From Microbacterium sp. (lineage in GTDB: Bacteria > Actinomycetota > Actinomycetes > Actinomycetales > Microbacteriaceae): DNA of 64,000 nucleotides. The position numbers and the translations under genes were made by a program. The DNA is taken from positions 1-64,000 of the forward strand of contig NZ_JAPSIY010000009.1 of the NCBI RefSeq assembly GCF_031178445.1, written 5' to 3'. Shown in pieces: positions 36,935 through 45,105 of the stretch (position 1 is its first letter; every line of letters starts with the position of its first letter). A model generated the notes under the pieces. That model made no database searches and was not told where the DNA came from. It saw nothing but the letters and a program-made list of their open reading frames with translations.

Positions 36935-37555
36935 TCAGCGCGGACGCAGTCCGTCGAAGGCGACGGCGAGCACCTCGTCGGCCAGGAGAGCGGGGTCGAC
37001 AGGCCCGTCTGGGCGGTACCACTCGACGACGGAGTTGATCATGCCGAAGACGAGGCGCGTCGCCACTCCGGCGTCGAGGTCGTCCCGCAGGAGCCCCTCC
37101 GACTGCGCGTCGCGCACGAGCTGGGTGACACGGTGGTCGAAACGCCTCCGCCTGTCGAGGGCGGCGAGCTCGATCGGGCTGTTGCCCCGCAGTCGCAGCA
37201 GGAGCGTGACCTGGGGCTGCCGTTCGGTGAGCACGCGCACAGCGCCGCGGATGATCGCGCTCAGCCGCTCCGCGGCCGTGACGCCGTCCAGCGCCGCATC
37301 CAGAGCATGCTCGAGACCGCCCAGCGCGTCTTCCAGAGCGACCTCCAGAATCTGCTCCTTCGAGTCGACGTGGTGATACAGCGCCGACTTCGTCACGCCG
37401 AGGCGGCGAGTGAGATCCGAGACGGAGGTCGCTTCATACCCCTGTTCGTTGAACAGGGCGACGCTCGCCCGGATGACCGAGTCGCGGTCATGCCCCGGGC
37501 GCCCGCGACGTGCCGTTGACATCGGCCGGTCCGTGGCCGTCTCGCCCTTCACCAT
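36935..37555 (-). CDS. TetR family transcriptional regulator
   Basis: A 206-residue regulator with an N-terminal helix-turn-helix (about 25-70; GYEATSVSDLTRRLGVTKSA, then LYHHVDSKEQIL) and a helical ligand domain. The C-terminal half resembles KstR2/fatty-acid type TetR proteins, but no target is next to it. TAGGTT at 37562-37567 ends 6 nt before the ATG, so it is probably leaderless. It is followed by the coiled-coil gene, which has its own -10. Confidence 0.87.
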   Translation of the reverse strand: MVKGETATDRPMSTARRGRPGHDRDSVIRASVALFNEQGYEATSVSDLTRRLGVTKSALYHHVDSKEQILEVALEDALGGLEHALDAALDGVTAAERLSAIIRGAVRVLTERQPQVTLLLRLRGNSPIELAALDRRRRFDHRVTQLVRDAQSEGLLRDDLDAGVATRLVFGMINSVVEWYRPDGPVDPALLADEVLAVAFDGLRPR

Positions 37556-37655
37556 GGATCCAACCTAGTGCGACCCGCGCCGGATACCGGCGAGCCGTGC
37601 ATCCTCGCCGACACCGCTAAGCTGGAGAGGCACCCCCAGCCTGGAAGGATTCGAC

Positions 37656-37853
37656 GTGGTCGACTTCATCGTGTTCATCATCCTCTTCGTCGGAGGCATC
37701 TTCCTGCTCGGCATCGCCCACGGACTGCCTGCTGCGCAGGGCGTGGTCTTCACCGCCGGCATCCTCGCCGTCAGCCTGGCTCTCGCCTGGGTCATGCGGC
37801 AGGCCGGTTCGGCGACGCGGCGCACCGATTCCTGGAATCGCCGCCAGGGCTGA
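37656..37853 (+). CDS. Small two-helix membrane protein
   Basis: A 65-residue protein with helices at about 3-20 and 26-47 and a polar basic tail (MRQAGSATRRTDSWNRRQG). No family recognised. GTG start with GGAAGG at 37643-37648; a TAAGCT -10 at 37618-37623 gives a short leader. It is divergent from the TetR gene, which may control it. Confidence 0.65.
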   Translation: MVDFIVFIILFVGGIFLLGIAHGLPAAQGVVFTAGILAVSLALAWVMRQAGSATRRTDSWNRRQG

Positions 37854-37891
37854 CCCCGGGGCCATGCGCGGCCTGAAACGGTCGCCGCGGT

Positions 37892-38467
37892 TCAAGGCCA
37901 ATCGATGAGCACCAGGCCCTGCTTGGTGTCGGCGAGCTTGACCCAGCCGTCGCCGAACTCGTAGGTCATCCCGAAGCCGTTCTCGTCGGTCGCGATCGCG
38001 AACTCGGGGTCCTCGGTGAAATAGACGCTGTCGCCTTCGACGGACCTCAGCCATCCCTCCGCCTGGAGGCTGCGCTGCGCAGGATCCGCAGTCTGCGCAT
38101 CGAGAGGAGCCCAGGCGTACATCTGACCGTGATCGGATGCCGTGCTGTAGTCCGACCACAAGCACAGCAGCCCGCCCTCCAGAGCCGTGTCGCCGATGCG
38201 GAACTCCTCCTGCTTGGCGGTCCAACCCTCGGACGACAGTGCCTCGACCGTGCCCTCGGTGATGATCGTGTCGCATGCCGGTATCGCAGAAGGGGCCGGA
38301 GTCATCTCGTCGACGGGCTCGGTGGTCACCACCGGGGCGGGCGATTCGGATGCAGGCGGCTTCGGCGCCGGGGTGCGTGAGTCATCGGACTGGGCAGGGG
38401 CGCTGCAGGCGCTGAGGGCGACCACGGCCAGCAGCGCGCCGAAGGCGAGGGGGAGGGGAGTTCTCAT
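37892..38467 (-). CDS. Secreted lipoprotein of unknown function
   Basis: A 191-residue protein with a lipoprotein signal peptide and lipobox VALSACSAP (Cys21), then a Pro/Ser/Thr-rich linker to about residue 62 and a globular domain holding two further cysteines (PACDTI, LLCLWSD). It starts 24 nt after the hisN-like gene on the same strand, so the two are likely co-transcribed. Confidence 0.75.
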   Translation of the reverse strand: MRTPLPLAFGALLAVVALSACSAPAQSDDSRTPAPKPPASESPAPVVTTEPVDEMTPAPSAIPACDTIITEGTVEALSSEGWTAKQEEFRIGDTALEGGLLCLWSDYSTASDHGQMYAWAPLDAQTADPAQRSLQAEGWLRSVEGDSVYFTEDPEFAIATDENGFGMTYEFGDGWVKLADTKQGLVLIDWP

Positions 38468-38491
38468 CGATCGTGGATTCTGTGCAGGCGG

Positions 38492-39310
38492 TCAGCGTCG
38501 CGCTTCACGCAGCAGGGACAGGAAGGAATCGTGCAGCACGCCGTTCGTGGCGAGCGCCGAGCGGTCGGAGATCGACTCAGCTCCGTCGAAGGCGGTCATC
38601 GTGCCTCCGGCCTCGCGCACGATGGCGACGGCTGCGGCGATGTCGTACTCCTTGACGTCGAACTCGGCGACCATGTCGATTCGCCCCTCGGCGAGGAGCA
38701 TGTAGCTGTAGACGTCGCCGTACGCGCGGTCGCGCCACACCCGGTCGGCCAGTGCGAGAAGCTCGGGGAGCCTGCCGGCGTCAGCCCACTGCGTGATGCT
38801 CTGGAAGCTGACACTCGCCTGTTCCAGCGCGTCCACCTTCGACACGCTGATGCGCCGCGGTGATCCGGCTGCGGCCGTCCACGAGCCGAGTCCGGTGGCT
38901 CCCCACCAGCGGCGCCCGAGTGCGGGCATGCTGACGACCCCGAGCCGAGGGACTCCGTCGATCGCGAGGGCGATCATGGTGCCCCAGAGCGGCACGCCCC
39001 GCAGGAAGTTCGCGGTGCCGTCGATCGGATCGATGATCCACTGACGGCGGGTGTCGCCTTCCGCGCCGTACTCCTCGCCGAAGACGCCGTCGGTCGGACG
39101 CTCGACGGCGAGCAGCGATCGCACCGCCTTCTCGGCGGCCAGGTCCGCATCGGTCACATGCGAGCGGTCGGCCTTCGTGGAGACCTCCAGGTCGGATGCG
39201 TCGAACCGCGGCAGCGTCTGCGCGTCGGCCGCGTCGGCGAGCCGGAGGGCCAGCGCGAGATCGGCCTGAAGATCAGTGCGGAGGCGGGCGGGAGTGGGGG
39301 CGGAGGTCAC
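38492..39310 (-). CDS. hisN: Inositol monophosphatase family phosphatase, histidinol-phosphatase (HisN)-like
   Basis: A 272-residue Mg-dependent phosphatase. Metal-binding motifs are GEEYGAEG and WIIDPIDGTANFLRGVP, with DVKEYDIAAAVAIVREAGG as the C-terminal motif. In Actinobacteria this subgroup supplies histidinol-phosphatase; inositol or other sugar phosphates are alternatives. GTG 39310 is preceded by TATCCT at 39317-39322 with a 6-nt gap, pointing to a leaderless GTG start. Confidence 0.85.
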   Translation of the reverse strand: MTSAPTPARLRTDLQADLALALRLADAADAQTLPRFDASDLEVSTKADRSHVTDADLAAEKAVRSLLAVERPTDGVFGEEYGAEGDTRRQWIIDPIDGTANFLRGVPLWGTMIALAIDGVPRLGVVSMPALGRRWWGATGLGSWTAAAGSPRRISVSKVDALEQASVSFQSITQWADAGRLPELLALADRVWRDRAYGDVYSYMLLAEGRIDMVAEFDVKEYDIAAAVAIVREAGGTMTAFDGAESISDRSALATNGVLHDSFLSLLREARR

Positions 39311-39437
39311 CCCATCAGGATAGTCGGCGGGAGCGACGCGCTCCGCGTCCGCAACGCGCCCGGCGGACGGAGCGGATTTGGCTCGCCCTCTCCGTCCTGG
39401 TAACGTAATTCCTCGGTCGGGGAACATTCCGGACCAC

Positions 39438-39510
39438 GCACCTCTAGCTCAATCGGCAGAGCAACTGACTCTTAATCAGTGGGTTCAGGGTTCAAGTCCC
39501 TGGGGGTGCA
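39438..39510 (+). tRNA. tRNA-Lys (anticodon CUU)
   Basis: 73 nt folding as a full cloverleaf: acceptor GCACCTC/GGGGTGC with one U-G pair, D arm, anticodon stem ACTGA/TCAGT with CTT at 39471-39473, and T arm CAGGG-TTCAAGT-CCCTG. The CCA end is not encoded. Confidence 0.98.
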
Positions 39511-39517
39511 CGGATCA

Positions 39518-39552
39518 GCCTCGGAAACTCTCGCCGGTTTCCGGGGCTTTTT
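39518..39552 (+). terminator. tRNA-Lys terminator
   Basis: Arms GCCTCGGAAAC / GTTTCCGGGGC (one G-U pair) with an 8-nt loop and a TTTTT tract; the clearest rho-independent terminator in the window. Confidence 0.92.
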
Positions 39553-39593
39553 CGCATCCGCTTGTGAGACGGGATTCAGCAGCGGTGGCGACA

Positions 39594-40679
39594 TCAGACG
39601 GCCGCGACGATGGCCGCAGCCTCCTGCACCGAGTCGACCAGGTGCACGTGCTGCTCCATCGGTCGCCCTCTTGACAGTGCGCGCAGCAGCGGCCAGGCCG
39701 GATAGTCCTCGGTCCAGTAGCTCCGGCCGATGAGCACCATGGGCGCGACCGAGGACTCATCCGCGTAGAAGTTCTCACACGCGTCCTGGAAGATCTCCTG
39801 CACCGTGCCGCCGGCTCCGGGGAGGAACACGACGCCGCCCTGACAGATCTCCAGCAGGATCGCCTCCCGTTGGGCGTTGTGGAAGTACTTCGCAAGCACG
39901 CTCGCGAAGACGTTCGGGGGTTCGTGACCGTAGTGCCACGTCGGGATGCCGAGCGAATCGGCGCCGTCCGGGAACAGGTCCCGTACCCGGAACGCCGCGT
40001 CCGCCCATGCGCCGGTGTCGGGCGTGAAGCTCGGCACGCTCGCCAGTTCCCGCACGGCCTCCGTGAGCGCCGCGCTCCCGTAGCGGGCGAGATACCCGCC
40101 GAGATTGGCCGCCTCCATCGCGCCGGGACCGCCACCGGTCGCCACGGTGTGCGTCTGAGACAGCAGCCAGCCCAGTTCGGCTCCTTGCGCGTACGCCGTC
40201 TGCCCGCGCACCGCCTTGTGTCCGCCCATCACACCCACCAGACGGTGACTGGCGATCCACCTCGACAGCGCGATTCCGACACTGTGGTCGTGCAACGCCT
40301 GCGCCAGCGCGGCATCGCGAGTGCTCTCCCGCTGCGACCATGCGTAGATGCGTGCGTCCGGGCTGCCCGTGTATCCCGCCGCCCCGTATAGCTCATGGGG
40401 CGTGTAGAGCGTGGTCCTGTACGCGTCGACGGGCGCCTCCGGAACGGACGGGAAGACGGCCGCGCCGCGGGCGCGGATCGACTGCTCATCCTCGGGGAGG
40501 AGGTCGCACCCCAGGAACAGCGCGCCGGCGACGTCAACGGAGCGGAGAGCGGTGCGGCGGTCCCTGAGGTCGAGGGAGTGCATCCGCCAGCCGCGAAGAG
40601 ATCGCACCCCGAACGAGACGCGCCGATCGAAGTCCGAGAGGGAGTCGACGTCGACGACAGCTCCGCGCGTTCTTCTCAT
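39594..40679 (-). CDS. LOG family / Rossmann nucleotide-binding protein
   Basis: A 361-residue protein with the lysine-decarboxylase-like (LOG) fold at its centre: VGVMGGHK near 148, ATGGGPGAMEAAN near 180, and LPGAGGTVQEIFQDA near 298 in place of the usual PGGxGTxxE. LOG proteins release cytokinin bases or hydrolyse nucleotide 5'-monophosphates. About 140 N-terminal and 40 C-terminal residues extend beyond the core, making this the long subfamily. TAGGGT at 40687-40692 lies 7 nt before the ATG. Confidence 0.85.
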   Translation of the reverse strand: MRRTRGAVVDVDSLSDFDRRVSFGVRSLRGWRMHSLDLRDRRTALRSVDVAGALFLGCDLLPEDEQSIRARGAAVFPSVPEAPVDAYRTTLYTPHELYGAAGYTGSPDARIYAWSQRESTRDAALAQALHDHSVGIALSRWIASHRLVGVMGGHKAVRGQTAYAQGAELGWLLSQTHTVATGGGPGAMEAANLGGYLARYGSAALTEAVRELASVPSFTPDTGAWADAAFRVRDLFPDGADSLGIPTWHYGHEPPNVFASVLAKYFHNAQREAILLEICQGGVVFLPGAGGTVQEIFQDACENFYADESSVAPMVLIGRSYWTEDYPAWPLLRALSRGRPMEQHVHLVDSVQEAAAIVAAV

Positions 40680-40723
40680 GCCATCGACCCTAGGCGAGCG
40701 ACGCGCCGCTGCCCGGGCGGTCG

Positions 40724-40990
40724 TCAGTAATCGGGCAGTCCGATCCCGGGAGGGTCGACGTCGGGGAACGACGGATCATGTCCGATCATCCCCACCACGG
40801 TGACCGCGCTGCGCGGAGAGATGAGCACGCTCATCGTCGAGCTCTCGGCTTCGAAGTCCACGAATCGACCGCCCGCCTGGACGGCTTCCTCGATCCGGCG
40901 CTTGAGTTCGCCCACGTCTTCATCGGCACCGAGCAGGAATCTCTCGCCATCGATCGCGATCAGTGTCCGCATCATCGTCTGTGCCCCCAT
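40724..40990 (-). CDS. Small conserved protein, divergent from a DUF7882-like gene
   Basis: An 88-residue soluble protein (MRTLIAIDGERFLLGADEDV near its start, VDFEAESSTMSVLISPRSAV in the middle). No function recognised. ATG 40990 follows TAATGT (40998-41003) by 7 nt; an internal ATG five or six codons in is possible. It faces away from the DUF7882-like gene across a 106-bp gap. Confidence 0.7.
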   Translation of the reverse strand: MGAQTMMRTLIAIDGERFLLGADEDVGELKRRIEEAVQAGGRFVDFEAESSTMSVLISPRSAVTVVGMIGHDPSFPDVDPPGIGLPDY

Positions 40991-41096
40991 GGCCAGCACA
41001 TTATCGATGCCTCCCCCGGTGCGCGATGGGGGTTGCGGACGACGGGAAGTGGTGGCAATGGTGTCGTCCGCGTTCGCGAGGTTTACTGTGTCCTTT

Positions 41097-41423
41097 ATGG
41101 GCAGAATGAAGTACGACGGTTCGGGCGACGAGATCGTCATCGACGACGCGACCCTCGTGCACCTGAAGATCGTCATCTCCACCAAGCTCCGGCGTCAGGA
41201 GAGCTTCATGATGACGTGGCGGCCGATCGACGATGCGGTGAATCAGAGACGCTCCGCCTGGATCCATCCGGCCATCCCCCTGCAGTTCGGCTTCGACACC
41301 GATCAGGACCATCCGGTCGACCCACGGCGCATCCACCTCCTGATGGAGCATCTGAATGCGACGGGCGAGCTGCTTCTCGACGGCATCGCCAGCCAGGTCT
41401 CCCAAGAGCCGGCGACCATGTGA
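41097..41423 (+). CDS. DUF7882-like small protein
   Basis: A 108-residue protein starting MGRMKYDGSGDEIVIDDATL with VHLKIVISTKLRRQESFMMT. This pattern (MGxxxYDG, LxHLxxVIxxKLRRxExF) is that of a Microbacteriaceae small-protein family often mislabelled ATP-dependent DNA ligase; no ligase motif is present. TACTGT at 41084-41089 ends 7 nt before the ATG. Function unknown. Confidence 0.75.
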   Translation: MGRMKYDGSGDEIVIDDATLVHLKIVISTKLRRQESFMMTWRPIDDAVNQRRSAWIHPAIPLQFGFDTDQDHPVDPRRIHLLMEHLNATGELLLDGIASQVSQEPATM

Positions 41424-41497
41424 TGGATGCATCGACGCCTACCGGGCTCTTCCGTCATGCGCCGAGCGGTGAGATCATGGCGAACGAGGAGGTTCTC

Positions 41498-41968
41498 ATG
41501 ATCGAACTCGACGACATCGACACGGATGAAGACGGTGCGCTCACCGCGACGGTCGAGCTTCCCGGCGGCCGGCGTGTGACCGTCGAGTACGAGTTCGACG
41601 AGGACTTCGAAAGAGACGACGACCTCGACGATGACGATGTCGATCTCGACCCCGAGGACCTGCCTGACATGGACGCCATGCAGGAGACGGTCCGGCATTC
41701 CCTGGCCAGGCTCACCCAGGAGGTGCTCGATGCCAGGGAGAGCGAGGTGGCCGAGGAGCTCACGGATGCGGCATTCGAAGGTGACGATGACGTCGACCTC
41801 GACGCGGAGCAGAAGACGCTGCGCGAAGACCTCGCACTCGACGGTGTCGTCGTGTTCGGCGACGGCGGGATGACGCTGCTCTACGTCGCACCCGAGGAGT
41901 ACCCGGATCTCACCATCTACTGTCTGCTCGACGAGGATCTCGAGATCGACGACCTGATGGTCGAGTGA
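41498..41968 (+). CDS. Highly acidic protein of unknown function
   Basis: A 156-residue protein with Asp/Glu clusters at about 33-55 (DEDFERDDDLDDDDVDLDPE) and 95-103. Predicted pI is extremely low. The C-terminal 40 residues (VVVFGDGGMTLLYVAPEEYP) look folded. ATG 41498 is backed by GAGGAGGT at 41486-41493; an in-frame ATG at 41477 would include that site. No family recognised; a DNA-mimic or metal-buffering role would be speculation. Confidence 0.72.
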   Translation: MIELDDIDTDEDGALTATVELPGGRRVTVEYEFDEDFERDDDLDDDDVDLDPEDLPDMDAMQETVRHSLARLTQEVLDARESEVAEELTDAAFEGDDDVDLDAEQKTLREDLALDGVVVFGDGGMTLLYVAPEEYPDLTIYCLLDEDLEIDDLMVE

Positions 41969-41971
41969 TTC

Positions 41972-42454
41972 TCACGCCACGCGGATCGCGGAGCCACCGG
42001 TGAGCTTCTCCAGCTGAGTGAAGGTCAGCGGCATCACTGTGTGCGGTGTTCCACCCGCGGTCCAGATCTGTTCGTACGCCCGCAGATCCTCATCGAGGTA
42101 GGTGCGCAGGCGCTGGGGATGTCCGACGGGCGCCACGCCGCCGATCGCCTGCCCCGTCGCCTCCCGAACGAGAGTGGCGGGCGCCATGGCGACCGAGGCG
42201 GCCCCGATGCTGAGAGCCAGCACCGAGAAGTCCACGCGGTGCGCGCCGCTGGTCATCACGAGGATCGGCACGTCATCGGCCACGAGCACCAGGCTGTTCG
42301 CGATGGCGCCGACAGGGCACCCCACTGCCGTCGCCGCCTCAGCCGCGGTGCGCGCCGAGGCGGGCAGCACGACGACGGTCGTGTCGACGCCGGCCGCGGT
42401 GAGATGCTCCTGCACGATCCTGCTCCGGGCCGGAAGGGCTTCGGCGGTGCTCAT
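41972..42454 (-). CDS. YbaK/EbsC-type aminoacyl-tRNA deacylase
   Basis: A 160-residue YbaK-fold editing domain (VQEHLTAAGVDTTVVVLPAS, then AIANSLVLVADDVPILVMTSG with the catalytic-lysine position occupied by Asn-Ser-Leu, and QAIGGVAPVGH). Stand-alone members hydrolyse mischarged Cys- or Ala-tRNA(Pro). K is not seen at the usual YbaK position, so specificity is open. Last gene of the marR-MFS operon; start chosen at ATG 42454 with GGAGGAG upstream. Confidence 0.82.
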   Translation of the reverse strand: MSTAEALPARSRIVQEHLTAAGVDTTVVVLPASARTAAEAATAVGCPVGAIANSLVLVADDVPILVMTSGAHRVDFSVLALSIGAASVAMAPATLVREATGQAIGGVAPVGHPQRLRTYLDEDLRAYEQIWTAGGTPHTVMPLTFTQLEKLTGGSAIRVA

Positions 42455-42485
42455 GCGGTGCGTCTCCTCCATCGATCGGACGCCC

Positions 42486-43712
42486 TCAGGTGGCGTCACC
42501 CACGAGGATAGCGGCAGCGTCCTCGGCAACGCCCTCGCCCTCGTCGTCGATGTGCGCCAGTGTGCCGCGTCCGACCAGGATGACAGCCGCGGCGACGAGC
42601 ACGGCGCCGGCGGCGAACAGGTACGGGACGGTGTCGCCGAAGGCGTGCGCGAGTGCCGCTGCCGCGGGCGGCGCGATCGCTCCGCCCAGGAAGCGGACGG
42701 CTGAGTACGCCGACGAGGCGACGGAGCGGGGCAGATCCGTGGCCTCCATGACGGCTTCGGTGAGAACGGTGTTCATGATGCCAAGGAGCAGGCCGCCTGC
42801 GATTATGCACACCACGAGAGCCGCTGGGCTCTCGACGACCAGGCCGGCCGCCACAAGATCGACCGCGAGCAGCGGCAGCGTCGTCAAGATGATCGCGGTG
42901 CGCGACGTGCGCCGCATGAGCGCAGGGGCGACCCAGACGCTGGTGACGGCGAGGGCGACGCCCCAGCCGAAGAACGTGAGGCCGATGCCCATCGCGCCGA
43001 AGCCGAGCGGGAACGGCGAGAAGGCCAGCAGCACGAAGAACCCGATGTTGTAGAACAGCGCCGCGATCGCCAGCACCGCCAGCGCAGGACGACGCAGCGC
43101 GCGGAAGGGCGCGGAGAACGGCATCGGCATCCGCTTCTCGTCGCCACTGCGAACGAGGACGAGCACGGCGACGAACCCGATCGCCATGAGCGCCACGACG
43201 CCGAAGAACGGGCCGCGCCAGCTGACCTCGCCGAGCAGTCCGCCCAGCAGCGGGCCGACAGCGATGCCGAGGCCCAATGCCGCCTCGTACAGCACGATGG
43301 CGGCCGCGCTGCCGCCGGAGGCGGCGCCGACGATGGTCGCGAGCGCGGTGGAGATGAACAGCGCGTTGCCGAGTCCCCAGCCCGCGCGGAAGCCGATGAC
43401 CGCGTCGACGCTGCCGCTGAGTGCACACAGCAGCGAGAAGCCGACGATCAGGGCGAGCCCTGTGAGCAGAGTGGCCTTCGCGCCGATACGGCTGGAGATC
43501 CAGCTGGTGACCAGCATCGCCAGGCCGGTGACCACGAGGTAGCTGGTGAACAGCAGCTCGGTCTCGAACGGCGATGCCTGCAGCGATTCGGCGATGGCGG
43601 GCAGGATCGGATCGACCAACCCGATGCCCATGAAGGCGACCACGCACGCGAATGCGACCGCCCAGACCTGTCCTGGCTGCCTCCAGATCGATCCCGCGGG
43701 TGTTGCGCTCAT
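42486..43712 (-). CDS. MFS drug-type exporter under MarR control
   Basis: A 408-residue major facilitator with 12 predicted helices, no large cytosolic loop, and the motif-A region SSRIGAKATLLTGLAL. It resembles DHA1-family multidrug exporters. The ATG overlaps the marR stop by 4 nt, so exporter and regulator are co-translated; the natural inducer of the regulator is probably an exporter substrate. An acidic C-terminus (DDEGEGVAEDAA) is present. Confidence 0.88.
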   Translation of the reverse strand: MSATPAGSIWRQPGQVWAVAFACVVAFMGIGLVDPILPAIAESLQASPFETELLFTSYLVVTGLAMLVTSWISSRIGAKATLLTGLALIVGFSLLCALSGSVDAVIGFRAGWGLGNALFISTALATIVGAASGGSAAAIVLYEAALGLGIAVGPLLGGLLGEVSWRGPFFGVVALMAIGFVAVLVLVRSGDEKRMPMPFSAPFRALRRPALAVLAIAALFYNIGFFVLLAFSPFPLGFGAMGIGLTFFGWGVALAVTSVWVAPALMRRTSRTAIILTTLPLLAVDLVAAGLVVESPAALVVCIIAGGLLLGIMNTVLTEAVMEATDLPRSVASSAYSAVRFLGGAIAPPAAAALAHAFGDTVPYLFAAGAVLVAAAVILVGRGTLAHIDDEGEGVAEDAAAILVGDAT

Positions 43713-44146
43713 TCGTCCTCTCCTGTTTCCTTCTCCGTCGCGTGCGTCGCGAGCAGCCTGGCCGCGGTCTCGAGCGCTTCCCAGTCGCGATCTGTGAGAT
43801 CGGAGAAGCGGGGTGCGAGAGTGTCGCGGAACTCCGCTCGCCACGCCGTCAGCGACTCGAGGCCATGCTCGGTCAGCGAGACGAGTGTCGCGCGGGAGTC
43901 GGCGGCATCCGTGCCTCGGCGCACGAGACCAGCGCGTTCGAGGTCGCCGATCAGGCGGGTCATGCCCGGTTGCGTGGTCCTCGCGGCCCGGGCCAGCTCA
44001 CCGATGCGCATACCCGTTCGGTGTTCGAGAAGGCTCAGCACTCGCCATTGCGCCGCTGGAGCCTCGCTTCCGGCGTCCTGTGCTGCGATCCGCGCCAGCG
44101 CATGCGCCGACAGCACGATCGAGGGGATGACCTCCGCTCTTTGCAT
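43709..44146 (-). CDS. MarR family transcriptional regulator
   Basis: A 145-residue winged-helix dimeric repressor (RIGELARAARTTQPGMTRLI recognition region, RRGTDAADSRATLVSLTEHG wing). The promoter is AT-rich with TATACT at 44154-44159 ending 7 nt before the ATG and repeats over it, consistent with autorepression of the marR-MFS-YbaK operon. Confidence 0.88.
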   Translation of the reverse strand: MQRAEVIPSIVLSAHALARIAAQDAGSEAPAAQWRVLSLLEHRTGMRIGELARAARTTQPGMTRLIGDLERAGLVRRGTDAADSRATLVSLTEHGLESLTAWRAEFRDTLAPRFSDLTDRDWEALETAARLLATHATEKETGEDE

Positions 44147-44147
44147 A

Positions 44148-44180
44148 CCAATCAGTATATATCAGTACGTATGTAATTGG
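44148..44180 (-). promoter_or_regulatory. MarR operator/promoter region
   Basis: CCAAT (44148-44152) and ATTGG (44176-44180) bracket an AT-rich core that has ATCAGTA at 44151-44157 and again at 44161-44167, exactly 10 bp apart, and TACGTA at 44166-44171. The core overlaps the -10 box TATACT of the marR operon. Confidence 0.6.
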
Positions 44181-44205
44181 CCGACGGCGTCCGGATGCGG
44201 AGGCG

Positions 44206-45003
44206 TCAGCCGCGGCGCGCACCGGCGATGCGCGAAGAGAGCTGATGCGCGTGCGAGAGCAGCGTGCGGCCGAGTTGAGGCAGCCGATCGGGACCGAACC
44301 GGAACTCGACCCCCGTCAGGCTGAGCGCCCACTCCGGGCGACCGTCGCGGTCGAAGACCGCCGCACCCATACCCCAGGAGCCGCTGACGATGAGTCCGGG
44401 ATTGACCGCATATCCGCGTTCCCTGGTCTCACGCAGCCGGGCGCGGAGGGGCGCTCCTGCATGCGCCCCGCCCCAGCGCTCGGGCAGCTCGGGGTGGCGT
44501 TCCAGATACGCATCCACATCGTGGTCAGTCTGGAATGCGAGGATCGCCAGCCCCGCGCTGGCCACCCCCAGTGGGAACCGCACCCCTTCGCTGAGCACGA
44601 AGGAGCGGATCGGGAACGATCCCTCCTCCCGCAGCAGACACACCGTCTCATCGGCGCGCCGTACGGAGAAGAACGCGCTCTCCTCCGTCTTCACGGCCAG
44701 CGAGCGCACGATGTCCCTTGCCAGTTCTGTCACGTCGTACCGCGCCGCAGCGACGGTTCCCATCAGGTAGAGCTCAGGACCCGGCATCCACAGCGAACTG
44801 GCGTCATCCTGATCGACGAGCCCCTCCACCCGCAACGCCGAGAGCAGCCGGTGCGCGGTGGAGCGGCTGAGGCCGGCCTCCTGTGCCAGCTGCTGCAGCG
44901 AGACGCCGTCCCCGCGGGCAGTCACCAGCCGCAGCAGCGAGGCGGCGCGTGCCACGGCCTGTGCGCCCGGCACGGCGCGTGAACGGCTTGGCACGGATCC
45001 CAC
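44206..45003 (-). CDS. IclR family transcriptional regulator
   Basis: A 265-residue regulator: N-terminal winged helix (about 20-75; VSLQQLAQEAGLSRSTAHRL) and an IclR effector domain (FFSVRRADETVCLLREEGSF, RERGYAVNPGLIVSGSWGMG). The GTG at 45003 follows TAGCGT (45011-45016) by 7 nt, so it is a leaderless GTG start. It is divergent from the CoA-transferase operon, which it most likely controls. Confidence 0.88.
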   Translation of the reverse strand: MGSVPSRSRAVPGAQAVARAASLLRLVTARGDGVSLQQLAQEAGLSRSTAHRLLSALRVEGLVDQDDASSLWMPGPELYLMGTVAAARYDVTELARDIVRSLAVKTEESAFFSVRRADETVCLLREEGSFPIRSFVLSEGVRFPLGVASAGLAILAFQTDHDVDAYLERHPELPERWGGAHAGAPLRARLRETRERGYAVNPGLIVSGSWGMGAAVFDRDGRPEWALSLTGVEFRFGPDRLPQLGRTLLSHAHQLSSRIAGARRG

Positions 45004-45036
45004 GATGTGGACGCTACTGGCTGGAGAGCCCACATC

Positions 45037-45077
45037 GCAAGCATCCGCTTGCCGTCGCGTCGCCGCGGGCGGATGCT
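45037..45077. promoter_or_regulatory. Inverted repeats between iclR-type gene and CoA-transferase operon
   Basis: GCAAG-N6-CTTGC (45037-45052) sits where the -35 of the regulator gene is expected. Overlapping it, AGCATCCGC (45040-45048) and GCGGATGCT (45069-45077) form a second, longer inverted repeat. Good candidates for the IclR operator. Confidence 0.5.
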
Positions 45078-45105
45078 GGAGACACCCGACACGAAGGAGT
45101 GGTGC

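Noticed and set aside
35541..39510. tmRNA and tRNA-Lys as integration sites of a mobile element.
   Set aside because: Both are favourite attachment sites, but there is no integrase, no duplicated 3' end and no composition change between or beyond them.
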